Of a stretch of 64,000 nucleotides of DNA, positions 33,407-41,793 are shown piece after piece (the first letter of the stretch is position 1; every line of letters starts with the position of its first letter). Under the pieces are notes generated by a model. It was not told where the DNA came from and did no database searches. It saw only the letters and a program-made list of their open reading frames with translations. The translations under genes were made by a program, and so were the position numbers. Origin of the DNA: Gemmatimonadota bacterium (GTDB lineage Bacteria; Gemmatimonadota; Gemmatimonadetes; Palauibacterales; KS3-K002); NCBI GenBank assembly GCA_020344215.1, contig CP070815.1, forward strand, positions 4,647,591-4,711,590. Direction: 5' to 3'.

Positions 33407-34624
33407 ATGAGCGGCAAGAACCTGCCAACCAGTCTACCCGGAAGAGCCGAGGTGGCCTCGAGCTTAGCCGTGGCTGTTCTGCTTCTCTGGGCCTCACAAG
33501 CGGCCTTCGCACAAGAACGCTGGGAGCTGACACAGGACCCCTTGGCCGGCGCCCAGGTCTTCGGGTCTAAGGGTTGCGTCAAGTGTCACTCGGTTAACGG
33601 GTTGGGTGGAAAGCTCGGGCCGGACCTGGGGCACGTGGCGGAGCGCCGATCGCTCTACGACTTGGCCGCCACGATGTGGAACCACCTCCCCCGTATGGAA
33701 GAGCGGATGCAGGAGCTTGGCATCGAGCGCCCGCAGCTGAGCGAACGCGAAGCGGGAGATCTGGTAGCGTTCCTATTTACGCTGGACTACTTCGACCCGC
33801 CCGGTGATTCAGAAGCTGGAGAGCACCTGTTCCAAGAAAAGAAGTGCGTAGTGTGTCACCAGGTGGGTGTATCCGGCGGCGTGCTGGGGCCGAGCCTCGA
33901 CCATCTCGGACAATATGGCTCACCGATCCTCGTTGCGGCAGCGATGTGGAATCACGGGCCCGGGATGCAGGCGATGATGGAGGACAAGGGGATAGAACGC
34001 CCAGCGTTCTCCGGCTCCGAACTCACAGACCTGATCGCCTACCTCGAGTCGATCTCGCCGCCGTCACTAGCCGGGCCGTTGTACGTACTGCCGGGAGACG
34101 CTAACGAGGGTCGCGTCACCTTTGCGGAAAAAGGCTGCGCGGAGTGCCACAGCGTTCAGGGTGTCGGCGGCCGAGAGGCACCGGATCTTGCTCGGCGTGA
34201 GGTCAGCTGGAACCTGACCCAGTTTGCGGCAGCCATGTGGAACAAAGCCCCGGGAATGACCGCTCACATGCGGACCCGCGGGATACAAGTCCCGCAGCTT
34301 GGCGCTGGGGAGATGGCCGACCTTGTGGCCTACTTACATTCCGTCCACTACTTCGCCGAGTCCGGAGACGTTGAGGCGGGACGGCGGCTGCTGCGCAGCA
34401 GCGGATGCCTGACCTGCCACTCGCTCAACGGCCAGGAGGCGAGTGCCGCGGGCAATCTTGCTGGGAATACGAGTATGGTGTCGCCGGCGGAGGTCATCTC
34501 CGCTTTGTGGAATCACGCGGTATACACCGAAGCCGGGGACAGCTTTGCAGTCTCATGGCCCGTCCTCAGCGCTGAGGAGATGGCGGACATCGCCGCGTTC
34601 TTGCAAACACCGCGTCGCAACTGA
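33407..34624 (+). CDS. Secreted cytochrome c with four haem domains, paralogue of the previous gene
   Basis: The product (405 residues) repeats the plan of the preceding gene: a signal peptide ending AAFAQE and four units with CVKCH, CVVCH, CAECH and CLTCH. Three units end in (T/A)MWNH or AMWNK and the last in ALWNH. The unit structure and EMADL(V/I)AYL ends show common ancestry with the upstream gene. Together the two supply eight haems. A GGAGG site precedes the ATG. The last unit lacks the GPDL motif found in most of the others (it reads ASAAGNL), so it may have diverged in function. Confidence 0.88.
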   Translation: MSGKNLPTSLPGRAEVASSLAVAVLLLWASQAAFAQERWELTQDPLAGAQVFGSKGCVKCHSVNGLGGKLGPDLGHVAERRSLYDLAATMWNHLPRMEERMQELGIERPQLSEREAGDLVAFLFTLDYFDPPGDSEAGEHLFQEKKCVVCHQVGVSGGVLGPSLDHLGQYGSPILVAAAMWNHGPGMQAMMEDKGIERPAFSGSELTDLIAYLESISPPSLAGPLYVLPGDANEGRVTFAEKGCAECHSVQGVGGREAPDLARREVSWNLTQFAAAMWNKAPGMTAHMRTRGIQVPQLGAGEMADLVAYLHSVHYFAESGDVEAGRRLLRSSGCLTCHSLNGQEASAAGNLAGNTSMVSPAEVISALWNHAVYTEAGDSFAVSWPVLSAEEMADIAAFLQTPRRN

Positions 34625-34679
34625 GCACACGCAGAAGGCTCGGTAAGGGCACGAGAACCTTCAGGGAATTGGAATCGCA

Positions 34680-34910
34680 ATGAACCCGGACACCATTCAG
34701 GGACTACTGGTCCTGGGCAAGACTGCCGTCATAATCGGGGGAGGGTGTGCTTTCACACTGGGAAGCATTTGGGGCGTGTGCGCGGCCGCCATAGGCTTCT
34801 TCCAACGAAAAGACCGCAGGGACCAATTGATTCCCCTCTACGAAGAAGGAAGAATCACTACAAGACCGACAATCTTGAACGCATACAGAATCCCAGGATT
34901 CGATACGTAA
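34680..34910 (+). CDS. Small membrane protein at the end of the cytochrome operon
   Basis: This 76-residue protein has a hydrophobic N-terminal half (GKTAVIIGGGCAFTLGSIWG, CAAAIGFFQ) that may form one long or two short helices. A basic, soluble tail follows (RKDRRDQLIPLYEEGRITTRP). No family is recognised. It lies 55 bp after the last cytochrome gene on the same strand, with AGGGAATTGG before the ATG, so it may be a small subunit or assembly factor of the same complex. Confidence 0.5.
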   Translation: MNPDTIQGLLVLGKTAVIIGGGCAFTLGSIWGVCAAAIGFFQRKDRRDQLIPLYEEGRITTRPTILNAYRIPGFDT

Positions 34911-35064
34911 TACCTAACACCAGCTCCCTTGCGCGTGTGCAGCCAAGCAGGTCACTTGACGGGCGACAAACAGACAGTGAAACGGCTCTCAGGACGCAAT
35001 GGGGCGTTCTGGACAGCGAGCCCGTCGGGCGGGAGGGAGCCGAGGTTCGCCGGGCCGGTCTCAA

Positions 35065-35724
35065 TCACCTAGGCGACCGCTTGTAGCTGACCGAGATCCC
35101 CGAGCGGCTCGAACGGACGATCTCGGTCTCCAGATTCGGCGTGCTCTCAAGTTCTTCGAGGAATGCTCTGATACCTCTCATTCGCCTACCGGACACATTG
35201 TGAGCCGTTAGACAGCCACCGACCTCAAGCTTCGGCAGAACAGCCCGCAAGTAGTTCGCGTACCAGTCCTTGTCCGCATCCACGAAGACGAAGTCGAATG
35301 GGCCTTCCAGCTCAGGCACTAGCTGGTGAGCATCCGCCAGCCTGGCCTCGATGTACTCACTGAGCCCCGCCTCCTCGAAGTTCTCCAAAGCCTGCCTGTA
35401 CCGCCCTTCATGTATCTCGATCGTGATTAGCTTACCGCCCGTCTTGCTCAGCGCCCAGGCGATCCATATCGCCGAGTGTCCGGTCGACGTTCCGATTTCC
35501 AAAGCCCGCTTGTAGCCATTCTCCACGACTAGATCGTAGAGCAGCTGACCATCCGCTCCAGAGACGTTCGCGTCTCGCCATGCATAGCGGTGGCTCCCCA
35601 GGAACTGCTGAACTCGCGCGTCGAGGTCTCGTCCTCGGCTGGCCTCCTGCGCGAGACATCCGGGCACCAGGACACTCCCCCACAGCGCCAGGACAGCCCC
35701 ATGAATCGTGAATACGTACTTCAT
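35065..35724 (-). CDS. O-methyltransferase-fold protein with export signal
   Basis: The 219-residue protein belongs to the COMT-like O-methyltransferase family. It has the SAM motif ALEIGTSTGHSAIWIA, an acidic residue in LITIEIHEGR and the metal/catalytic segment FVFVDADKDWY. The N-terminus MKYVFTIHGAVLALWGSVLV plus PGCLAQ looks like a signal peptide, perhaps a lipobox, which would place it outside the cytoplasm where SAM is not expected. The frame is open far upstream over the neighbouring permease gene, but that part is antisense to real coding sequence. It lies 14 bp downstream of the amino acid permease gene on the same strand. Confidence 0.82.
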   Translation of the reverse strand: MKYVFTIHGAVLALWGSVLVPGCLAQEASRGRDLDARVQQFLGSHRYAWRDANVSGADGQLLYDLVVENGYKRALEIGTSTGHSAIWIAWALSKTGGKLITIEIHEGRYRQALENFEEAGLSEYIEARLADAHQLVPELEGPFDFVFVDADKDWYANYLRAVLPKLEVGGCLTAHNVSGRRMRGIRAFLEELESTPNLETEIVRSSRSGISVSYKRSPR

Positions 35725-35738
35725 TCTACTCTCGCATC

Positions 35739-37130
35739 TCAGACAGTCGGCTTCTCTCTGTCGATACCGCCGGGCCCTACCCGGTCGCGTGCGCCTTCTG
35801 CAAGGGGCCCTTCCTGTCGTGACCTGCTGAAGATGATGTAGACGGGTACGCCGAGACCCACCGTCACGAGCGCGATCGACGACTCGACAGGCCGCTCCAG
35901 ATAGGCGAGTACCAGGATCAACAGGCTGGCGGCCACAAATACCAGTGGCGCGATGGGGTAGAGCGGCATCCGGTAGCTGCTGCTCGGGTTCTTTCTCAAC
36001 TTGAACACGCCGATCACGGCCACTATCGGAAAGATCCCCAAGCAGAAGCCCATATAGGTCAGGATCTGATCGAACGTACCGGACATTACCATGACGGCCG
36101 CGATCAGGAACTGGAGGACTATCGATTTGGAGGGCACGCGAAACACCGGGTGAACATCGGACAGGGCCTTGAAGAAGTACCCGTCCTTGGCCATAGCGTA
36201 ATAGACCCGCGGCCCGAGGATGATGAGCGCGCTGATCGAAGAGAGCAGCGCGAATGCGATCAGCAGCGAGATGGCGGCGTCGGCCGGGCCGCCGAACAAT
36301 CTGGCAGCCGTGAGGCCGCCCACCGCGATGACTCCGCTCATCTCTTGCGGAGTCACGGCGTAGACGAATAGGACATTCAGACTGAGGTAAAGGATCATCA
36401 CGACGCCGGTCCCCAGGAGCAGCGAGCGTGGCAGGTTCCTCTCGGGATCGCGGATCTCGGAGCCGATGTAGGCGGAGGCGTTCCAACCGCTGTACGCGAA
36501 CATGATCCACATCAGCGACAGTCCCGCGGTCTTCCAGCCCTCGACGCCCCGTTGAACCTCGGCACCCTGCCCGAAGTTGCCAAAATCGCCTCGACCCAGG
36601 GAGAAACCGACGACCACCAGGGCGGCGATCAGGACGACCTTTCCAACCGTCAGCCAGTTCTGCACCCGCGCGCCGAGCTCGACGCCTCGCAGATGCACCA
36701 ACGTAAGAGCCAGAATGACGACTATCGCGAGTGCTTTCTTGATCAGCTCGGGATCGCCCCACTCGATCAGCCCCGGAGAGGCGCGGCCGAGGTACTCGCT
36801 GAAGCCGAGCGACGAGGCGGCCAGGGGCGCCGAGAAGCCGACGAAGAACGAGACCCAGCCCGTCAGGAACCCGAGCAGCGGGTGAAACAGCTTCGAGAGA
36901 TAGACGTATTCGCCGCCGGCGCGGGGAATCGCGGCACCCAGCTCCCCGTAGCACAGCGCCCCGCAGAGCGCCAAGACACCGCCGCCGACCCAGAGCCCGG
37001 TCATCAGGACCGGGCTACCGAGCTCTCGCAGGAGGAGCCCGGAGGTGGTGAAGATCCCGGCGCCGATCATATTGGCGACGACGATGTTCGTTGCGGGGAA
37101 GAGTCGGAGTCTTCTGGAGAGCTCGTGCAC
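35739..37130 (-). CDS. APC-family amino acid permease
   Basis: The 463-residue protein has twelve hydrophobic segments and the APC superfamily start NIVVANMIGAGIFTTSG, followed by GALCYGELGAAIPRAGGEY and later FAYSGWNASAYIGSEIRDPE. These motifs bind amino acid substrates in LeuT-fold permeases of the LAT/SteT type. It probably imports or exchanges an amino acid across the inner membrane. It is in one unit with the downstream O-methyltransferase-fold gene. The ATG is close to the divergent region before the methyltransferase pair at 37.4 kb. Confidence 0.9.
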   Translation of the reverse strand: MHELSRRLRLFPATNIVVANMIGAGIFTTSGLLLRELGSPVLMTGLWVGGGVLALCGALCYGELGAAIPRAGGEYVYLSKLFHPLLGFLTGWVSFFVGFSAPLAASSLGFSEYLGRASPGLIEWGDPELIKKALAIVVILALTLVHLRGVELGARVQNWLTVGKVVLIAALVVVGFSLGRGDFGNFGQGAEVQRGVEGWKTAGLSLMWIMFAYSGWNASAYIGSEIRDPERNLPRSLLLGTGVVMILYLSLNVLFVYAVTPQEMSGVIAVGGLTAARLFGGPADAAISLLIAFALLSSISALIILGPRVYYAMAKDGYFFKALSDVHPVFRVPSKSIVLQFLIAAVMVMSGTFDQILTYMGFCLGIFPIVAVIGVFKLRKNPSSSYRMPLYPIAPLVFVAASLLILVLAYLERPVESSIALVTVGLGVPVYIIFSRSRQEGPLAEGARDRVGPGGIDREKPTV

Positions 37131-37457
37131 TCGGCTTCACCTCATGGCGATATCGCGGCGTGCCGCCCCTGGCGTCCGCCCATCTAGACACCTGGGCGAG
37201 CTGGATCGTTGGGGCGGGAGCCTGCCACCGGTTGCACTTCGCTGCCAACCTACCATGCCAGCAACGTCCGGCAAACCCGAGAAACGTAAGTGGATGGTCA
37301 GCAAACTGTCAGAGTAGCGTCAGGAAAGCCGATTGCTGTGAGTCAGGCTCTTCGCTCCTGCCAACCATGCCGCCAGCTTACGCATCAGATCTAATCGGAA
37401 CGCAGCGTGCGATCGCACGACTCGGTGCTTCACGTTCAGCGCCCGGAGGGCCTTCCG
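37131..37457. other. Divergent intergenic region with a 14-bp palindrome
   Basis: This 327-bp region separates the permease and the first secreted methyltransferase-fold gene. CGTGCGATCGCACG at 37406-37419 is a perfect palindrome about 40 bp before the methyltransferase start and could be an operator or a chance GCGATCGC site. I see no gene or terminator. Confidence 0.4.
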
Positions 37458-38117
37458 ATGAGAAACCGATACGCTCGGCCAGCGCCCCGCTACTCCTCCT
37501 GGCGCCTGCCGTTGACACTGTTGGCCGCAGCGCTCCCAGCGGCCGCACTCCAAGCCCAGCAACGGAACCGCGACGATTGGCAGCGGGTCCCAGACGTGAT
37601 GGCGGCGCTCGCCATCGGCGAGGGAAGCCACGTGGCCGATGTCGGAGCGGGCAGCGGCTACTTCACGGCGCACCTTTCCAGATACGTCGGCGCCAGTGGG
37701 CGCGTCTTCGCCGAGGACATTAGCGAGCGCGCGCTGGCGCAGCTCAGACAGCTCGTGGAGAGCGAGGGTTTGGAGAACGTCGAGGTTGTCCGCGGTGAGA
37801 TCGACGACCCGAAGCTGCCCGATCGCTCATTGGATGCGGTGCTGGTCGTAAACGCCTACCACATGATGACCGAGTACCGGGCGATGCTATCCGGGATGTA
37901 CAACGCCCTGAAGCCCGGGGGTCGCATCGTGATCATCGATCGTGTCCCTTCCGATCCCGTCGCGGCGAGCGATCGGCAGACCGCACGATACGAGCTGAGC
38001 ATCGACCTGGTCGCACAGGAGCTCCGCGAGGCCGGGTTCCAGGTGGTCGACCGCGACGAGCTGTTCGCCGAGACCGGTTACGGTGGCGGGCAGTGGATGG
38101 TCATCGCCCGCCGCTAG
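37458..38117 (+). CDS. Class I methyltransferase-fold protein with signal peptide (copy 1)
   Basis: The product (219 residues) has a signal-like N-terminus ending AALQAQQ. A Rossmann methyltransferase domain follows: VADVGAGSGYFTAHLS is motif I, VFAEDIS carries the acidic motif II, and LDAVLVVNAYHMMTEY and LKPGGRIVIID are later motifs. The same fold acts on small molecules using SAM in the cytoplasm, so export is unexpected. GGAGGG lies 7 nt before the ATG at 37458. Its closest relative is the next gene, which makes this a tandem duplication. Confidence 0.83.
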   Translation: MRNRYARPAPRYSSWRLPLTLLAAALPAAALQAQQRNRDDWQRVPDVMAALAIGEGSHVADVGAGSGYFTAHLSRYVGASGRVFAEDISERALAQLRQLVESEGLENVEVVRGEIDDPKLPDRSLDAVLVVNAYHMMTEYRAMLSGMYNALKPGGRIVIIDRVPSDPVAASDRQTARYELSIDLVAQELREAGFQVVDRDELFAETGYGGGQWMVIARR

Positions 38118-38245
38118 CCGGTCGGTGTCGCTGAGCTTCGTCTCGTCGGCGAACCGCGGCGCCGCGCTGCGCGTCAGAATCATTTGAGGCCGTCTCGACC
38201 GCCGCCACCAATCGAAGCTCGACGTTCAGACCTCAGGGGGACTTG

Positions 38246-38902
38246 ATGGGAAACCGAACCTGGCACGCGCCGCGCCACCCGCCCTCGATTCCAGTGTGGC
38301 TCCTGCTTGCCGCAGTGCTGCTGCCAACCGAGCTACAGGCTCAGCGACGCAACCGCGACGACTGGCAGCGGGTCCCGGACGTCATCGCGGCGCTCGCCAT
38401 CGGCGAGGGGAGCCGCGTGGCGGACGTGGGCGCGGGGAGCGGCTACTTCACTGAGCACCTTGCTGCGGAGGTAGGCGCCATAGGACGCGTGTTCGCTGTC
38501 GACATCAGCCAGAGGGCTCTGTCGCAGCTACGACGGCTCGTGGAAGACCAGGGTCTCGACAACGTCGAAGTCGTTCGCGGTGAGCCCGACGATCCCAAGC
38601 TTCCGGAGCGATCGCTGGATGCCGTGTTGGTGGTGGACGCCTACCACGAGATGACTGAGTACCAGGCGATGCTATCGGGAATGTTCAGGGCGCTGAAACC
38701 AGGCGGGCGCCTGGTGATCCTCGACCTCATCCCCTCCAACCCCTCCCAGTCACGCGATCGACAGACGGCGAGCCACGAGCTGAGCATCGCTCTTGCCGAA
38801 CAGGAGGTCCGCGAGGCAGGCTTCGAGGTGCTCAAGCGCGACGAGCTGTTCGCCGAGAGCGGCCGCCACCGCGGTCAGTGGATGCTGGTCGCGCGCCGCT
38901 AG
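38246..38902 (+). CDS. Class I methyltransferase-fold protein with signal peptide (copy 2)
   Basis: This tandem paralogue of the preceding gene has 218 residues. The signal peptide differs (VWLLLAAVLLPTELQAQ), but the mature parts start with the same RNRDDWQRVPDV and share motif I (VADVGAGSGYFTEHL) and the PGGRLVILD stretch. DAYHEMTEY replaces NAYHMMTEY, so the active-site region has changed slightly. AGGGGGA precedes the ATG. The divergence is concentrated in the signal and C-terminus, which argues that both copies are kept for function. Confidence 0.83.
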   Translation: MGNRTWHAPRHPPSIPVWLLLAAVLLPTELQAQRRNRDDWQRVPDVIAALAIGEGSRVADVGAGSGYFTEHLAAEVGAIGRVFAVDISQRALSQLRRLVEDQGLDNVEVVRGEPDDPKLPERSLDAVLVVDAYHEMTEYQAMLSGMFRALKPGGRLVILDLIPSNPSQSRDRQTASHELSIALAEQEVREAGFEVLKRDELFAESGRHRGQWMLVARR

Positions 38903-39050
38903 ACCTATCCCTCAGAGCTGCGCCCTTGACACGTCGTGCCATGGCGACGTTCGTTGTAGAGGGGTAGCGGCGATCCTCCAGCCGCAGATCCTCCGTCCAC
39001 AGCCTCACGCCCTCCCCGACCCCGCAAGACCTCCGACTGGGAGGGTAATA

Positions 39051-39521
39051 GTGAAGAAGATCATCATCTTTCTCATCGCAGTCGCCGGCCTAGCCTTCTT
39101 GGAGCCCCGAACCCGCAGTCAGATCATGAACGCCATCAGCCCCCTGAGCGAGGCGAGCCACAAGCGATCGGCCTTGCGAGCACTGGAGCAGATGGCGATG
39201 GACGTGCAGAGGTCGAAGGCGCGAACAGGGAGCTACCCCCAACCGAGTCTTTTCCGTGACTGGTTGCTGCAGAATGACCGGAACGTTCAGGATCCTTGGG
39301 GCTCCGAGTATTACTTCGAGCTCTTCGCCGATTCCTTCGTCGTGGGATCGCTTGGACCGGACGCTCGGATGCGCACAGTCGATGACATACGCGTCGCCGA
39401 GCGAATCGAGTTGACCGCGGCGGGCCTGGAAAGCGCTTTCACACCGCCGGCGCCTCCACCTTCCTCCGTGAAGTCGCGAGCCGTGCGCGCGGCCGAAGCG
39501 GCGCGAAAGCGAACGCCCTAG
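39051..39521 (+). CDS. GspG-like (type II secretion pseudopilin C-domain) membrane protein
   Basis: The 156-residue protein has an N-terminal helix (IIIFLIAVAGLAFLE). Its globular part matches the GspG pseudopilin C-terminus: ARTGSYPQPSLFRDWLLQN, QDPWGSEYYFEL and the calcium-site-like SLGPDARMRTVDDIRV. It lacks the prepilin peptidase motif (G before F-T-L-I-E), so it is probably not processed into a pilus. A proline- and alanine-rich tail follows. I chose the GTG at 39051 because GGGAGGG precedes it. No other secretion gene is nearby. Confidence 0.6.
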   Translation: MKKIIIFLIAVAGLAFLEPRTRSQIMNAISPLSEASHKRSALRALEQMAMDVQRSKARTGSYPQPSLFRDWLLQNDRNVQDPWGSEYYFELFADSFVVGSLGPDARMRTVDDIRVAERIELTAAGLESAFTPPAPPPSSVKSRAVRAAEAARKRTP

Positions 39522-39600
39522 CGACTTGTCGTCCGAGCGACCGCAGCCACGGTCAGTGGCTGCCGGTCGCGCCCCGGTAGACGGCCCCCAGATGCGCGAA

Positions 39601-40640
39601 TCACTCCCATCTCAGCACCTCGCCGGGGTCCGTCCGGGATGCTCGCCGCGCCGGGAGATACGCGGCGACGAGGACCACGCACATCAGCGCTACCGCCACT
39701 ACGGTGAACACCAGTGGGTCAGTCGGCATCACACCGAACAGCAGGCCAGCCATGAGGCGCGTGACAAGGAGCGACACTCCCACTCCTAAAGTGATTCCCA
39801 CCGCAGCCACGGCCAACGCTTCGCCGGCGACCAGGCGACGGATCGCCGACGGGCGAGCACCGAGCGCCAGCCGCAGCCCGAATTCCCGCGCGCGCGACGC
39901 GACCGAGTGGCTGGTGAGCCCATAGACGCCCATGATGGCCAAGACCAGCGCGGTAAGCCCGAAGCCGCCCACAAGTAGCAGGTTAGTGCGGGGCTGAGAG
40001 AGCGAATCCGCCTGCATCCGATCAAGCGCAACGATACGTGCCACCGGCTGCAGGGGATCAACTCGCCGAACCGCCTGACGGAGCCGCTCCGCAAGGTCAT
40101 CTGGCGGCCCACTCGCATGCGCCACCACGAAGAACTCGCGCGCCACATCGTTGTCCTGCGCCTGGGGCACGTAGACTTCCGGCAGCACCGGCGCCGCCGC
40201 CCCGCGCCGCCGCACATCACCCACGACCCCGACCACGGTAAGCCAGGGTTGAGCATGTGCCGGTTCCGACACCAGGTGATCCGGCAGCCCGAGCCGAATC
40301 CTGCGACCGATTGGATCGCCGCTCCCATAGTGCGTCTCGACGAAGGTCTCGTTCACGAGTACTACGTACTGCGAGCCGGCCCGGTCGCTGTGCTGCAAAG
40401 GACGACCCTTGATCAGCGGGATGCCCATCGCCTGTAAGAATCCCGGGGTGGCGATCGTCATGTCCACGACCGGAACATCGGCGAGCCGCTGCGCGGGTGC
40501 CTCTTCGCAAGTGAGGTATTTCCGCCAGAACAGTGGCTCCAGCGGGAGCGCGACCGCGGCACCGGCGGCGCGTACCCCGGGTAGCGCACCGACCTCGCCG
40601 ATTAGCTGTTCGATCCGAAAGGTGCGGCCTAAATCCCCTT
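39601..40640 (-). pseudogene. ADOP permease, N-terminally truncated
   Basis: Only the C-terminal part of an ADOP permease is present. The translation from about 40623 reads TFRIEQLIGEVGALPGVRAA, then the second periplasmic domain (MGIPLIKGRPLQ), the final FtsX block (ASRAREFGLRLALGARP) and AYLPARRASRTDP. The first FtsX block and the N-terminal helix are missing because the reading frame meets the head of a serine hydrolase gene. The longest ATG-initiated frame starts at 40467 but leaves out homologous sequence upstream. The remnant may be silent. Confidence 0.8.
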
Positions 40641-41726
40641 CCCGACTCTCCCTTCCCGTACGCCTGCCCCGAGGACGTCGGGCTCAATACCTCCGACCTC
40701 GCTGCCGTCGAGAACCAGATCCAGAGCTGGGTGGAAGACCGTGCCATCGTCGGTGGCGAGTTCATGTTGGTGAAGGACCGGCGGATAGTGTTCCATACAG
40801 CCCTGGGTAGGAGCGACAAGGAGCGAGGGATCCCGCTGGAGCGCAACTCCATCTACCGCATCCGCTCCATGACGAAGCCGTTCACCGGGACCGCGATACT
40901 ATTGCTGATGGAAGAAGGGAAGCTGGCACTCGACGATCGAGTCTCGCTGTACCTCCCTTCCTGGGACAACGACCGCTCCCGAGAGATCACGATCCGCCAG
41001 CTCCTCACTCACACGAGCGGACTCTCCGAGAGCGGGTATCCGGGTACTCCGTGGGAATACCCGAGCCTGAGGGCGCTGGTCGACGCCATCGGTGAAATGG
41101 GGCCTGAGCATCCTCCAGGGAGCAGGTTCCAGTACAGCAACCTCGGGTCCGCAAGCCTTGGAGCGGTCGCGGCCGAAGTCTCTGGCATGTCTCTGGAGCA
41201 GTTCTTCGAGACGCGCATCTTCGAGCCGCTCGGCCTGGAGGACACCTACACTCACTTCACGCCCGAGGCCTCGTGGGCTCCGCGCATGAACAGCACGTAT
41301 TGGTGGAACGGTACGGAATGGGAGAAGTACTGGGACAACACTATGGAGCAGCTGTATCCGTTCTTAAGGGGTGCGGGAGGGCTCTACTCCACGGTGTTCG
41401 ACTACACCCGCTTCTTGATGGTCTGGATGGATCTCGGGCTGTACAGCGGAGGGCGGCTTCTCTCGGAAGAGACAGCCCTGGACGCGCTGTGGGCGAGGCC
41501 GGCGGATGAATTCGGCTACTACGGCTATCAATGGCAAATCTGGAACACTCCCGAGTACGCGGATGGACACGCGGTCTTCGGCCACGGGGGATACAATGGC
41601 ACGGTCGCCGCCGCCGTCCAGGACCGTGACTCCCTCATCCTCTACTTCACCCAATCGACGGAGACCGATACGCGCAGGCTAGTCGTTGAGGGCGTGATCG
41701 ACATTCTCGCCCGGAGCGCCGGTTGA
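40533..41726 (+). CDS. Serine hydrolase (beta-lactamase/PBP family), 5'-truncated at a breakpoint
   Basis: The domain is complete from about 40640: PYACPEDVGLNTSDL, nucleophile motif SMTK in RSMTKPFTG, the YSN triad in FQYSNLGS and the HGG box in GHGGYNG. Family members are esterases or D-amino-acid-type peptidases. A signal peptide should precede it, but the first 35 residues of the open frame are antisense to the adjoining permease and do not look like a signal. The real start may be GTG 40730 or ATG 40763, or the gene may be broken. Homology begins where that of the head-to-head permease ends. Confidence 0.7.
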   Translation: MAPAGARPRHRRRVPRVAHRPRRLAVRSERCGLNPLPDSPFPYACPEDVGLNTSDLAAVENQIQSWVEDRAIVGGEFMLVKDRRIVFHTALGRSDKERGIPLERNSIYRIRSMTKPFTGTAILLLMEEGKLALDDRVSLYLPSWDNDRSREITIRQLLTHTSGLSESGYPGTPWEYPSLRALVDAIGEMGPEHPPGSRFQYSNLGSASLGAVAAEVSGMSLEQFFETRIFEPLGLEDTYTHFTPEASWAPRMNSTYWWNGTEWEKYWDNTMEQLYPFLRGAGGLYSTVFDYTRFLMVWMDLGLYSGGRLLSEETALDALWARPADEFGYYGYQWQIWNTPEYADGHAVFGHGGYNGTVAAAVQDRDSLILYFTQSTETDTRRLVVEGVIDILARSAG

Positions 41727-41793
41727 TCTTGGCGCGCCATAAGCTCGCCAATCACGTCCTCCCGGTGTGCTCGTCGTAGGTCAGAATGGTGGC

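Noticed and set aside
35725..36954. Upstream extension of the O-methyltransferase frame to 629 codons
   Set aside because: The extra part overlaps the amino acid permease in another frame and has no recognisable domain. The methyltransferase has a proper start with a signal peptide at 35724.
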